A DNA stretch of 37,308 nt from Shimia_B sp038527375 (GCA_038527375.1 JBCBFU010000027.1:1-37308), one strand, 5' to 3'. Positions 1-8,319 are shown, numbered from the stretch's first letter. A program made the numbers and translations. The notes: a model not told the origin generated them from the sequence alone.

Positions 1-221
1 GAAGCTCAAAAACTTAGGTCAGAGCCTTGCATGTTTTGATCCGTTTTTGAACCCGGAACCGGAAGTGCGGTCGTTCGCCGCAACGCATCCGAGGAACAAA
101 TTGGGCTCTAAGCTGACGTTCGCCGCGTTTGCAAAAACAAGGGCCCGCGATTTCGGGCGACCCCCGCGACAAACCGCGCCCACCCATGGGCAAGCGCTAC
201 CTCAGCCCCTATACCAAGCCC
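1..221. other. Non-coding left edge, upstream of ccmF
   Basis: I find no convincing gene here. One frame stays open from 47 into ccmF, but its translation is a low-complexity shadow of the ccmF frame. A ccmE gene often lies just upstream of ccmF in this group, but no CcmE C-terminus can be read, so any ccmE must end before base 1. A small hairpin (GCCCG at 143-147 with CGGGC at 154-158) and a 10-base repeat CGTTCGCCGC (72-81 and 117-126) are present; I assign no function to them. Confidence 0.5.
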
Positions 222-2174
222 ATGTTTGTAGAGCTTGGACACTTCGCCCTGATCCTGGCCTTTGCCTTGGCCGTCTTTCAGACCGTGGTGCCCCTCGTGG
301 GGGCGCATCGGCGGGATGCCGGGTGGATGGCGGTGGCGGCACATGCGGCGACGGCGCAGTTCCTGCTCGTGGCGTTTTCCTTTGCCGCGCTCACCTATGC
401 CTTCGTGGTCTCAGACTTTTCGCTCAGGGTCGTCGTGCTGAACTCCCACACGCTCAAACCGATGATCTACAAGGTCACGGGCGTGTGGGGGAACCATGAG
501 GGGTCGCTGCTTCTCTGGGTGCTGATCCTCGCGCTTTTTGGGGCGATGGCGGCGTGGTTTGGCTCGGGGCTGCCTGCGACGTTGAAGGCGCGGGTGCTCG
601 GTGTGCAGGCCGCCGTTGGCGGGGCGTTTTATGCCTTTATCCTCTTCACCTCGAACCCGTTCGAGCGGGTGGATTTCCCGCCTTTTGACGGGGCGGGGTT
701 GAACCCGCTTTTGCAGGACCCCGGTTTGGCGTTTCATCCGCCGTTTTTGTATTTGGGTTATGTGGGGCTGTCGCTGACGTTCTCCTTTGCGGTGGCCGCG
801 CTTCTGGAGGGTCGCGTGGATGCGGCCTGGGGGCGATGGGTGCGGCCGTGGACGCTTGCCGCGTGGCTCTTCCTGACCGTGGGCATCGCGCTGGGGTCTT
901 GGTGGGCGTACTATGAATTGGGCTGGGGCGGGTTCTGGTTCTGGGACCCGGTGGAGAATGCGTCGTTCATGCCGTGGCTTTTGGCCGTGGCGCTCCTGCA
1001 TTCGGCCATCGTTGTCGAGAAGCGCGAGAGCCTGAAGGCGTGGACGATCCTCCTGGCCATCCTGGCCTTTGGGTTCTGCCTGATCGGAGCATTTATCGTG
1101 CGCTCCGGCGTTCTGACCTCGGTACATGCGTTCGCGAACGACCCTGAACGCGGCGTATACCTCCTCGCTATCACGGCGATCTACACCGGCGGGGCGCTGG
1201 CGCTGTTCGCATGGCGCGCGCCGATCCTCGAAGGGCGGGGCGTCTTTGCGCTGGCTAGCCGCGAGACGGCGCTGGTGGCCAATAATGTGCTGTTGGCCGT
1301 GTCCTGCCTCGTCGTCTTCGTGGGCACAATCTGGCCCTTGGTGGCGGAACTGCTGCTCGACCGGACGCTGTCGGTCGGGCCGCCCTTCTTTGACATCGCG
1401 TTCACGCCTTTCATGGTGGCGCTTTGCCTGATCCTGCCGGTGGGCTCGGTCCTGCCGTGGAAGCGGGCGCGGCTCGGTCGGGTGATGTGGCGCCTGCGCT
1501 ATGTGATCGCGCTGGTCTTGGCGGTGACGGCGCTGGTCTGGGCGATGCAGACGGGACGCTCGGCGCTCGCGCCCATCGGGGCAGGGCTGGGCGCGTGGCT
1601 GGTGGCTGGCGCGGCGTTGGAGCTGTGGCAGCGGGCCGGAGGCGTGCCTGCGCGACTGACCCGTCTGCCGCGGGCGGACTGGGGCAAGGCGGTGGCCCAT
1701 GGGGGCCTGGGCGTCACGACCTTTGGCATTGCGGCCCTGCTGGCTTGGCAGGTCGAGGATATCCGCGTGGCCCAGATCGGAGAGACCTTTGCCGTCGAAG
1801 GTTATGAGATCACGCTCAACGACGTGCGCGAGGTCGAGGGTCCCAATTACCTGTCGACCATGGCGTTTCTGACCGTGGCCCGGGGCGACCGGGTCGTCAC
1901 CGAACTGACCCCCGAACGCCGTATCTATCCGGTGGCGGGCATGCCCACGACCGAGGCCGCGATCCGGTCGGGCGCCTTCCGCGACATCTATTTGGTCATC
2001 GGGGAACCGCAGGCCAATGGGGGCTGGGCGGTGCGGTCGTTCATCAAACCCTTTGCGAACTGGATCTGGGCGGGCTGCATTCTGATGGCGCTTGGCGGTG
2101 CGATTTCGCTATCGGATCGTCGCCTGCGCGTGGCCGCCGGGATGCGATCGCGGGACATGGTGGCCGCGGAATGA
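222..2174 (+). CDS. ccmF: Cytochrome c heme lyase subunit CcmF (Ccl1)
   Basis: This is the large polytopic inner-membrane component of the system I cytochrome c maturation machinery. It takes heme from holo-CcmE and, with CcmH, attaches it to CXXCH apocytochromes on the periplasmic side. The 650-residue protein has many hydrophobic segments. The tryptophan-rich WWD signature is at residues 235-242 (WGGFWFWD), followed by PVENASFMPW. I chose the ATG at 222 because family members begin with M-[IF]-V-E-L-G-H-F-A; the in-frame ATGs at 129 and 186 would add a non-conserved tail. The Shine-Dalgarno sequence is weak. Its stop overlaps the start of ccmH as ATGA, so the two are translationally coupled, matching the ccl1-ccl2 pair described in Rhodobacter capsulatus. 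Length and motifs are those of a complete, intact gene. Confidence 0.96.
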   Translation: MFVELGHFALILAFALAVFQTVVPLVGAHRRDAGWMAVAAHAATAQFLLVAFSFAALTYAFVVSDFSLRVVVLNSHTLKPMIYKVTGVWGNHEGSLLLWVLILALFGAMAAWFGSGLPATLKARVLGVQAAVGGAFYAFILFTSNPFERVDFPPFDGAGLNPLLQDPGLAFHPPFLYLGYVGLSLTFSFAVAALLEGRVDAAWGRWVRPWTLAAWLFLTVGIALGSWWAYYELGWGGFWFWDPVENASFMPWLLAVALLHSAIVVEKRESLKAWTILLAILAFGFCLIGAFIVRSGVLTSVHAFANDPERGVYLLAITAIYTGGALALFAWRAPILEGRGVFALASRETALVANNVLLAVSCLVVFVGTIWPLVAELLLDRTLSVGPPFFDIAFTPFMVALCLILPVGSVLPWKRARLGRVMWRLRYVIALVLAVTALVWAMQTGRSALAPIGAGLGAWLVAGAALELWQRAGGVPARLTRLPRADWGKAVAHGGLGVTTFGIAALLAWQVEDIRVAQIGETFAVEGYEITLNDVREVEGPNYLSTMAFLTVARGDRVVTELTPERRIYPVAGMPTTEAAIRSGAFRDIYLVIGEPQANGGWAVRSFIKPFANWIWAGCILMALGGAISLSDRRLRVAAGMRSRDMVAAE

Positions 2175-2614
2175 GGTGGCTGATCCTTGCCCTCGCGCTC
2201 TTTGCCACGCCGCTCTGGGCCGTTGAACCGGACGAGGTGCTGGCCGATCCTGCCTTGGAAGAGCGCGCCCGGGAGCTGAGCCAAGGTTTGCGTTGCCCGG
2301 TGTGTCAGAACGAGGCCATCGACGAAAGCAGCGCGCCCGTGGCCAAGGATCTGCGCCTGTTGGTGCGCGAACGGCTCCTGGCGGGTGATAGCGATGAGGA
2401 GGTCATCGCCTATATCGTCGACCGCTACGGCGAATTTGTGCTGCTGCGCCCCACGGCGGGCGGGGCCAATGCGATCCTGTGGGCGGTGGGGCCGGTTGCC
2501 TTCCTGGCTGTTCTGGGCGGGCTTTGGGCCATGCGGCGGCGCACGCGCGCACCCGATGTTCCCCCGCTGAGCGCCGAGGAAGAAGCGCGTCTGGCGGCCC
2601 TGTTGAAAGACTGA
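2171..2614 (+). CDS. ccmH: Cytochrome c maturation protein CcmH (Ccl2/CycL)
   Basis: CcmH is a membrane-anchored thiol oxidoreductase that keeps the heme-binding cysteines of apocytochrome c reduced and works with CcmF in heme ligation. The 147-residue product starts with a signal peptide (MRWLILALALFATPLWA). The hallmark LRCPVCQ motif follows at about residues 40-46 in the periplasmic helical domain. One transmembrane helix lies at about residues 100-120 (ILWAVGPVAFLAVLGGLWAM), with a short basic and acidic cytoplasmic tail. The ATG overlaps the ccmF stop by four bases. This is the short alphaproteobacterial form; the CcmI-like half found fused in E. coli CcmH is absent and I see no ccmI downstream. 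The gap to 2800 contains a perfect palindrome (2669-2682) but no U-tract. Confidence 0.95.
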   Translation: MRWLILALALFATPLWAVEPDEVLADPALEERARELSQGLRCPVCQNEAIDESSAPVAKDLRLLVRERLLAGDSDEEVIAYIVDRYGEFVLLRPTAGGANAILWAVGPVAFLAVLGGLWAMRRRTRAPDVPPLSAEEEARLAALLKD

Positions 2615-2668
2615 ACGCCTTGCGCTAAACGCCGGCCCATGGGTCGGCAGTTCACCCAGGCGCCGTCA

Positions 2669-2682
2669 GGGGCATGTGCCCC
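2669..2682. repeat. 14-bp palindrome downstream of ccmH
   Basis: GGGGCATGTGCCCC is a perfect palindrome in the ccmH/DUF2087 gap. A second inverted repeat lies at about 2632-2649 (GCCGGCCC AT GGGTCGGC, with one G-T pair). There is no T-run, so neither is a clean intrinsic terminator. They may act as transcript-end hairpins or a protein-binding site. Confidence 0.4.
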
Positions 2683-2800
2683 ACGCTAGACCTGCCATGA
2701 CAAGACCATTCGCAATCGGATATCCCCCAAGGATACCTCGCGGAGACCGGCGGCCCTTCGAGTGCGCGTGACGCACGCGGTATCCATTGGAGTGAGACCG

Positions 2801-3343
2801 ATGGTGAAGACACCTGTCGAATTGACCCTGCCTGATGTGGCGGAATTTACCAAGAAACTGCGCGCCGAGCTTGCGCCGTCGCAACCGGCGGTGCCTGGTC
2901 AGGCGCAGATGCTGGGCCATGTGGCCCGCGCCGCAGGCTATGCCAATTGGCAGCACTTGCGCGCGCAGATCGGGCATCTGACCCCGCCAGCGGCCCCCGT
3001 GAACCAGCGCGGGTTGGAACGCGCCTTGCGCTGTTATGACGAGGCGGGACAGTTTGCCCGCTGGCACACCAAGGTCGCGACCCAGCACCTATGCATGTGG
3101 CCGCTTTGGGCGGCGCTGCCGGCGCGGACGCAGATGACCGAGCGTCAGATATCGGCCCGCCTCGACGGGATGGCCGATATGCACGACGCCGCCCGGATGC
3201 GCCGGACATTGGTCGAAATGCGTCTGGTCGAGCGTAATCTGGACGGTTCGGTCTATCTGCGTGTGGAAACCGCACCCCCGGCCGACGGTCAGGCGATGAT
3301 CGCGGCCGTGTCGGCGCGCAGAAGTGCGGCATCCGCGCCATAA
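2801..3343 (+). CDS. DUF2087 domain protein of unknown function
   Basis: This is a 180-residue soluble protein with no signal peptide or membrane helix. Two parts are visible. Residues 1-70 resemble the short helical segment seen in glyoxalase-superfamily-related proteins (QAQMLGHVARAAGYANWQHL). The C-terminal half, about 100-165, resembles DUF2087: a WPLWAALPARTQMTE segment, then ISARLDGMADMHDAARMRR, LVEMRLVERNLDGSVYLR. DUF2087 has the look of a small winged-helix nucleic-acid-binding fold, but its role is not established. The ATG at 2801 is preceded by GGAG at 2789-2792 with eight bases of spacing, so I prefer it to the longer start at 2762. It is a single gene between ccmH and paaG. Family assignment is from memory of conserved positions. 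Confidence 0.8.
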   Translation: MVKTPVELTLPDVAEFTKKLRAELAPSQPAVPGQAQMLGHVARAAGYANWQHLRAQIGHLTPPAAPVNQRGLERALRCYDEAGQFARWHTKVATQHLCMWPLWAALPARTQMTERQISARLDGMADMHDAARMRRTLVEMRLVERNLDGSVYLRVETAPPADGQAMIAAVSARRSAASAP

Positions 3344-3373
3344 ACCGCGTTACTGACGCGCGGTTCATCTTCC

Positions 3374-3432
3374 CCCGGGTCACCTTCCGCCCTATCTAGG
3401 GCGGGAGATATGCCAAAAGACACTGACCCGGG
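3374..3432. repeat. Nested inverted repeats before the PaaG-like gene
   Basis: An outer inverted repeat (CCCGGGTCA at 3374-3382 and TGACCCGGG at 3424-3432) encloses an inner near-perfect one (CCGCCCTA at 3387-3394 and TAGGGCGG at 3397-3404). The inner repeat extends to an 11-bp stem with one G-T pair. The outer right arm ends nine bases before the ATG at 3442. It could be a terminator-like hairpin for the upstream gene, an operator, or a leader structure that masks the ribosome binding site. No T-run follows. Confidence 0.5.
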
Positions 3433-3441
3433 ACGGACCCA

Positions 3442-4218
3442 ATGGATTACGACACCATTCGCATGCGCATTCGCGAGGACATCGCGGTCATCACCCTGAA
3501 CCGGGGGGATGTGATGAACGCGCTCAACGCGCAGATGCGGGCCGAGATCACTCACGCCGTCAAGGCGGGCGGGCGTGAGGCGCGGGTGGTCGTGTTGACC
3601 GGAACGGGCAAGGCGTTTTGTTCGGGTCAGGATCTGGGGGACAAGGGCAACGCCGCGAACCTCGATCTCGAACGCACCTTGCGGGACGAATACGTCCCGA
3701 TGCTCAACGCGATCTATGACTGCCCTGTGCCGACTATCAGCGCTGTGAACGGGGCTGCGGCGGGGGCAGGCGCAAACCTCGCACTGGCCGCAGACGTGGT
3801 GATCGCGACCGAGAGCGCCTTTTTCCTTCAGGCATTTACGCGGATCGGGCTGATCCCGGATGCGGGTGGCACCTATTTGCTGCCGCGCCAGATGGGCCTT
3901 GCCAAAGCCATGGGGGCGGCGCTGTTTGCCGACCGGATCAGCGCCACGCAAGCCAGCGATTGGGGAATGATCTGGGAGGCCGTGCCGGACGATGTCTTTG
4001 CCGAACACTGGATGGCGCGGGCGCGGCATCTGGCCCAAGGTCCCACGCGCGCCTATCAGCACATCAAGACGGCCCTGCGCGACAGCTATGACAACACGAT
4101 GGAAGAACAGCTTGCACTGGAGGCACGGCTGCAAGGGGATTGCGGTAAAACCCGCGATTTCCAAGAGGGTGTGATGGCCTTCGTCGAAAAGCGCCCGGCC
4201 AAATACGAAGGGCGCTAA
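3442..4218 (+). CDS. paaG: Enoyl-CoA hydratase/isomerase, PaaG type
   Basis: This is a 258-residue crotonase-fold enzyme. The pattern is closest to 2-(1,2-epoxy-1,2-dihydrophenyl)acetyl-CoA isomerase (PaaG) of phenylacetate breakdown. The two oxyanion-hole segments are FCSGQDL (59-65) and NGAAAGAGANLAL (103-115). The conserved aspartate lies in GLIPDAGGTYLLPR (D140), as in PaaG, rather than the two-glutamate arrangement of classical enoyl-CoA hydratases. The C-terminal EQLALEARLQGDCGKTRDFQEGVMAFVEKRPAKYEGR region also matches PaaG. No other paa genes lie nearby, so the true substrate could be another acyl-CoA. The Shine-Dalgarno sequence is weak (GGACGGACCC). The stop is six bases from the convergent RTX gene. 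Confidence 0.85.
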   Translation: MDYDTIRMRIREDIAVITLNRGDVMNALNAQMRAEITHAVKAGGREARVVVLTGTGKAFCSGQDLGDKGNAANLDLERTLRDEYVPMLNAIYDCPVPTISAVNGAAAGAGANLALAADVVIATESAFFLQAFTRIGLIPDAGGTYLLPRQMGLAKAMGAALFADRISATQASDWGMIWEAVPDDVFAEHWMARARHLAQGPTRAYQHIKTALRDSYDNTMEEQLALEARLQGDCGKTRDFQEGVMAFVEKRPAKYEGR

Positions 4219-4224
4219 CGGCCT

Positions 4225-5211
4225 TTAGAACCAGTCGGGGGGCAGGGTGGTTGTCGCCACGTCCCCTGGCGTGACGGTGCCTGCCGCGCCCAGAACCCGC
4301 AATGTAGGCACGCCATCGGCCAGAACCACGGCGTCTGCGCCATCATCCTCTACCGTGATCGCGGGCGCCGTATCCGTGTCGTAGTATACGATCAGGATAT
4401 CCTCGGCGGGATCATAGTCACTGACCTCTGCGGCCGTATCAGATGCGCTGTCATCGGTCAGGTGGATGCCCGCAAAGGTGTCCTTGTCGGCGCCGCCTTC
4501 GCCTTCATCCCCTTCGCCCAAAAGCAGCAGGTCATCTCCGTTCCCGCCAAACAGGCGATCGGTGCGGCGGTCATCCGACAACTCGGTCTGGGTTTGCGGT
4601 TCGCCCGTATCCTGCAAACGCGTCGGGTCGTCATCGCGCACGGCATCACGCCATTGCCGCAGGAACGGTTCACGGTCCAGATAGTCGCCGCCGACCAACA
4701 CGTCCTTGCCGTCACCGCCCGTCAGCGTGTCGGTGCCATCGTTGCCCACCAACAGGTCTGCCCCGTTGTCGCCGATCAGCGTGTCGCCCCCGCTGCGCCC
4801 AAAGAGCCGGTCTGCCCCCACGCCGCCGTTGAGCAGGTCGCCGCTGGACCCTCCGTCCAGCACGTCATCCCAGCCACCACCAAAAAGAGCGTCTGGCCCT
4901 GAATTGCCGCCCAAGACGTCCTTGCCTTCGTCGCCCCGCAGCACGTCCGTGCCGCTGCCGCCGCGTAGGAAATCAAAGCCCTTGCCGCCCGAAATCTCGT
5001 CAAAGCCTGCGCCGCCCGACACTTGGTCGGGGCCGTCGGTTAGTTCCAGATCGTCATTGCCTTCGGTCGCGGGCGGGGTCGCGCGGGGATCATCGTCGTC
5101 TTCGAAATCGTTGATGAAATCGTCGATCTCGTCGTCGCTGGGGATCAGGGCGTTCCCGACCAGAAATGGGATCAACAGACCCAAAAGGATTGCGGCAGCA
5201 CCAATACCCAT
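4225..5211 (-). CDS. Membrane-anchored RTX (calcium-binding nonapeptide repeat) protein
   Basis: This is a 328-residue acidic protein. Residues 3-22 form one hydrophobic segment (signal anchor or uncleaved signal peptide), followed by a very acidic linker (DDEIDDFINDFEDDDDP). Residues about 65-175 contain some twelve consecutive GGxGxDxLx-type nonapeptides, which bind calcium in a parallel beta-roll. An interruption at about 176-218 (EPFLRQWRDAVRDDDPTRLQ) is followed by one more repeat (GGNGDDLLL, about 222-230). The C-terminal 90 residues form a beta-rich domain common in alphaproteobacterial RTX proteins. I chose the ATG at 5211 (upstream GAGGGA) over the GTG at 5229. An N-terminal hydrophobic segment is unusual for type I secreted RTX proteins. 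No hlyB/hlyD-like genes are nearby. The cell location and role are unknown. Confidence 0.85.
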   Translation of the reverse strand: MGIGAAAILLGLLIPFLVGNALIPSDDEIDDFINDFEDDDDPRATPPATEGNDDLELTDGPDQVSGGAGFDEISGGKGFDFLRGGSGTDVLRGDEGKDVLGGNSGPDALFGGGWDDVLDGGSSGDLLNGGVGADRLFGRSGGDTLIGDNGADLLVGNDGTDTLTGGDGKDVLVGGDYLDREPFLRQWRDAVRDDDPTRLQDTGEPQTQTELSDDRRTDRLFGGNGDDLLLLGEGDEGEGGADKDTFAGIHLTDDSASDTAAEVSDYDPAEDILIVYYDTDTAPAITVEDDGADAVVLADGVPTLRVLGAAGTVTPGDVATTTLPPDWF

Positions 5212-5350
5212 GTCACAGACGTCCCTCACTCACCCAACGCTACCGTAGCAGGCGGAGACGCACAGGGGGAAATCCGCCCGCAAATTCAGCGCGCTATGCG
5301 CGGTGTCGGCACACAAATCCGGCCCGCGCCCAAGGCACTGTTCGGAGAGT

Positions 5351-5391
5351 GGAAACGAAAACGCCCCCGGACCATGCGGATCCGAGGGCGT
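5351..5391 (-). terminator. Intrinsic terminator of gltA
   Basis: On the minus strand, just past the gltA stop, ACGCCCTCGGA (5391-5381) pairs with TCCGGGGGCGT (5371-5361) around a nine-base loop, with one mismatched pair. It is followed by TTTCGTTTCC; together with the last stem base this gives a run of four Ts. Confidence 0.8.
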
Positions 5392-5412
5392 CTTGGTGGT
5401 TCGATTCGGGGA

Positions 5413-6708
5413 TCAGCGCTTTTCGATGTCCACGTAGTCGCGCATCGTTTCGCCCTGATACAGCTGCCGCGGACGCCCGATTTTCAGCGCCGGATCGCTG
5501 ATCTGTTCTTTCCACTGCGAAATCCAGCCCACGGTCCGCGCCAGCGCGAAGATCGGCGTGAACATCGAGGTCGGGAAGCCCATCGCCTCGAGGATGATGC
5601 CCGAATAGAAGTCGACATTCGGGAACAGCTTCTTCTCGGCGAAATACGGATCGCTCAGCGCCTGCTTTTCAAGCTCTTTGGCGACCTGCAGCTTCGGGTT
5701 GTTCTCGACACCCAGCAGCTCCAGCACCTCGTCGGCGGACTGCTTCATCACCTTCGCGCGCGGATCGAAGTTCTTGTAGACGCGGTGGCCGAAGCCCATC
5801 AGGCGGAACGGATCGTCCTTGTCCTTGGCGCGCGCGATGAACTCCGGAATGCGGTCGACGGTGCCGATCTCTTCCAGCATCTCCAGACAGGCTTGGTTCG
5901 CACCACCGTGGGCGGGGCCCCAGAGGCAGGCGATGCCAGCGGCGATACAGGCAAACGGGTTGGCGCCCGAAGACGACGCCAGACGCACGGTCGAGGTCGA
6001 GGCGTTTTGCTCGTGATCGGCGTGCAGCGTGAAAATCCGGTCCATCGCGCGGCTCAGGATCGGGTTGACCTCGTACTCTTCCGCCGGAACGGCAAAGCAC
6101 ATCCGCAGGAAGTTCGACGCATAGTCCAGATCGTTACGCGGATAGACGAACGGCTGACCGATGGAGAATTTGTAGGCCCACGCCGCGATGGTGGGCATTT
6201 TTGCGATCAGGCGGATCGTGGCAACCTCGCGCTCATGCGCGTCATGGATGTCGGTGGAGTCATGGTAGAACGCCGACATCGCGCCGACCACGCCCACCAT
6301 GATGGCCATCGGATGCGCATCCCTGCGGAAGCCCCGATAGAAATACACCATCTGCTCATGCAGCATCGTGTGGCGCGTCACGAGGTTTTCAAACGTCTCC
6401 AACTGATCTGCCGAGGGCAGGTAGCCATAGAGCAGCAGGTAGCAGACCTCGAGGTAATGGGATTTCTCGGCCAGCTGGTCGATCGGGTAGCCGCGGTGCA
6501 GCAGCTCGCCCTTGCCGCCGTCGATAAAGGTGATCGTGCTGTCGCAGGCCGCGGTTGAGGTAAAGCCGGGGTCGTAGGTGAAGACGCCGCCCTGCGCATA
6601 AAGCTTTGTGATGTCGATCACGTCGGGCCCTGCGGTTGGCGAATAGATCGGCAGCTCGATCGATTTGTCATCGAAAGTGAGCGTGGCTGTCTTCTTGCTG
6701 TCGGACAT
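5413..6708 (-). CDS. gltA: Citrate synthase (type II)
   Basis: Citrate synthase condenses oxaloacetate and acetyl-CoA, the entry step of the TCA cycle. The 431-residue product is typical of the hexameric, NADH-sensitive Gram-negative type. The catalytic histidines lie in GPAHGGANQACLEML and in GFGHRVYKNFDPRAK, and the catalytic aspartate in NVDFYSG. I chose the ATG at 6708 (MSDSKKTATL), preceded by AGGGGATAACCGC; the longer start at 6729 would place the SD inside the gene. It lies downstream of gltX on the same strand with a 99-base gap, so it may share its transcript or have its own promoter; I could not pick a convincing -35/-10. An intrinsic terminator follows. Confidence 0.97.
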   Translation of the reverse strand: MSDSKKTATLTFDDKSIELPIYSPTAGPDVIDITKLYAQGGVFTYDPGFTSTAACDSTITFIDGGKGELLHRGYPIDQLAEKSHYLEVCYLLLYGYLPSADQLETFENLVTRHTMLHEQMVYFYRGFRRDAHPMAIMVGVVGAMSAFYHDSTDIHDAHEREVATIRLIAKMPTIAAWAYKFSIGQPFVYPRNDLDYASNFLRMCFAVPAEEYEVNPILSRAMDRIFTLHADHEQNASTSTVRLASSSGANPFACIAAGIACLWGPAHGGANQACLEMLEEIGTVDRIPEFIARAKDKDDPFRLMGFGHRVYKNFDPRAKVMKQSADEVLELLGVENNPKLQVAKELEKQALSDPYFAEKKLFPNVDFYSGIILEAMGFPTSMFTPIFALARTVGWISQWKEQISDPALKIGRPRQLYQGETMRDYVDIEKR

Positions 6709-6807
6709 GCGGTTATCCCCTGTTGGCACGCCGCGCGTGGCGACGTCGTCTTTGTCTTTGGCGTTACAGGTGACAGCCCAAAGTAAACCCTGGGTGACGG
6801 AGCCCGT

Positions 6808-8214
6808 TCAGCCGGCGGCGTCGGTCAGGCGGGCGACCGTTTCGTCGCGTCCCAGGACCAGCATCATGTCGAACACACTGGGTGAGACCGTGCGTCCTGC
6901 AAGTGCGGCCCGAAGCGGCCCGGCGAGCTTGCCCAACTTGGTCCCATGCGCCTCCGCGAGTGCGGCCACGGCGCTTTCCAGATCGTCTCGGGTCCAGCTA
7001 ACAGTTTGCAGATGCGGCGTCAATTCTGACAGTATACCACGGGATACATCATCTAGCGCCTTGGCGGATTTCTCGTCCGGGGCGATGGGGCGATCTGTCA
7101 GGATAAAGTGCGCCTTTTCAAGAAGTTCAACGTAGGTCTTCGCGCGATCTTTGAGGCAATACATCGCCCGCGACATTGCGTCTTTTTGCGCGTCTGTGAG
7201 CGCGGGTTGATCCATAAACGCCACGAAATCAAGCACCTCATGCAGCAGCGCAGCATCCTCGGTATGGCCTATGTGATGGCCTGACACCTGAGCCAGGCGT
7301 TTGAAGTCGAGCCGGGCGGGGCTTTTGTTGATCCCATCCAGATCAAACCAGTCGCGCGCCTGTGCATCATCGAACAGCTCGTCATCGCCGTGGGACCAGC
7401 CCAGCCGTGCAAGGTAGTTGCGCATTCCGGCGGCCGAATAGCCCATGGCGCGGTATTCCTCGACACCGAGCGCGCCGTGGCGTTTCGACAGCTTTTTGCC
7501 GTCCTCGCCGTGGATCAGCGGGATGTGGGCATAGACCGGCTCGGGCCAGCCCATCGCGCGGTAAATCTGCACCTGACGGGCCGCGTTATTGAGATGGTCG
7601 TCGCCCCGGATCACATGGGTGACGCCCATGTCGTGATCGTCCACCACCACGGCCAGCATGTAGACCGGCGTCCCGTCCGAGCGGAGCAGAATCATGTCAT
7701 CGAGATTGCCATTAAAGAACGTCACCTGACCCTGCACGGCGTCCGTGATCACCGTATCCCCGTCCTGCGGCATCTTTAGGCGCACGACAAAGGGGGCATC
7801 GGGATGCGTTGCGGGATCGGCGTCCCGCCAAGGTGACCGGAACAGCGTGCTCTTGCCCTCGGCCCGCGCGGCCTCGCGAAAGGCGGCGATTTCGTCCTGG
7901 GTTGAAAAGCACTTGTATGCCGCGCCCTTGGCCAGCAATTCATGCGCCACCTCGGCATGGCGCGCGGCCTGCGCAAATTGGCTCACTGCATCGCCGTCAT
8001 AGTCGAAGCCCAACCAGTCCATGCCGCGCAGGATTGCGTCGGTTGCTTCGGGCGTGGAGCGTTCGCGGTCCGTGTCCTCGATCCTCAGCAGAAACTTTCC
8101 GCCGCGACCCCGCGCATAAAGCCATGAAAACAGGGCCGTGCGAGCCGTGCCGATATGCATGAACCCGGTCGGCGAGGGCGCGATACGGGTGACGGGCGTG
8201 GCAGTTTCGGACAT
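6808..8214 (-). CDS. gltX: Glutamyl-tRNA synthetase
   Basis: This class I aminoacyl-tRNA synthetase loads glutamate on tRNA-Glu. In bacteria without GlnRS it also loads tRNA-Gln, for later amidation. The 468-residue product has the HIGH-type signature APSPTGFMHIGT (12-23) and the KMSKS-type signature KLSKR (241-245). RIEDTDRERS (44-53) is the glutamate-binding region. The helical anticodon-binding domain fills the C-terminus and ends in the conserved SPSVFDMMLVLGRDE. I chose the ATG at 8214 (MSETATPVTR); the in-frame start at 8247 is poorer. Alphaproteobacteria often have two GltX paralogues with different tRNA preference; the sequence alone does not say which one this is. It is divergent from comEC. 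Confidence 0.96.
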   Translation of the reverse strand: MSETATPVTRIAPSPTGFMHIGTARTALFSWLYARGRGGKFLLRIEDTDRERSTPEATDAILRGMDWLGFDYDGDAVSQFAQAARHAEVAHELLAKGAAYKCFSTQDEIAAFREAARAEGKSTLFRSPWRDADPATHPDAPFVVRLKMPQDGDTVITDAVQGQVTFFNGNLDDMILLRSDGTPVYMLAVVVDDHDMGVTHVIRGDDHLNNAARQVQIYRAMGWPEPVYAHIPLIHGEDGKKLSKRHGALGVEEYRAMGYSAAGMRNYLARLGWSHGDDELFDDAQARDWFDLDGINKSPARLDFKRLAQVSGHHIGHTEDAALLHEVLDFVAFMDQPALTDAQKDAMSRAMYCLKDRAKTYVELLEKAHFILTDRPIAPDEKSAKALDDVSRGILSELTPHLQTVSWTRDDLESAVAALAEAHGTKLGKLAGPLRAALAGRTVSPSVFDMMLVLGRDETVARLTDAAG

Positions 8215-8251
8215 GGCAGCGATCTCTTTTCCGGTGGTGTGGCGCAATCTT

Positions 8252-8270
8252 GGTTAACGCTTTGCTAACC
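8252..8270. promoter_or_regulatory. Short inverted repeat in gltX/comEC divergent region
   Basis: GGTTA (8252-8256) and TAACC (8266-8270) flank nine bases in the 105-base divergent intergenic region. It is a small imperfect candidate for a regulator or promoter element; I could not assign promoter boxes with confidence. Confidence 0.25.
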
Positions 8271-8319
8271 GGGCAGCGGATAGCCTGCATGCTGTACTGA
8301 CCTGTGAAGGGGGTGGCAA

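Noticed and set aside
1137..1150. Second SOS box GAAC-N6-GAAC inside ccmF
   Set aside because: The spacing is six rather than seven bases, and it is within a coding region away from a promoter.
411..1700. Minus-strand open frame of 429 codons opposite ccmF
   Set aside because: It is an antisense shadow of an unambiguous ccmF.
5296..6558. Plus-strand open frame of 420 codons opposite gltA
   Set aside because: It is the antisense shadow of citrate synthase and the RTX/gltA gap; no domain, no ribosome binding site.
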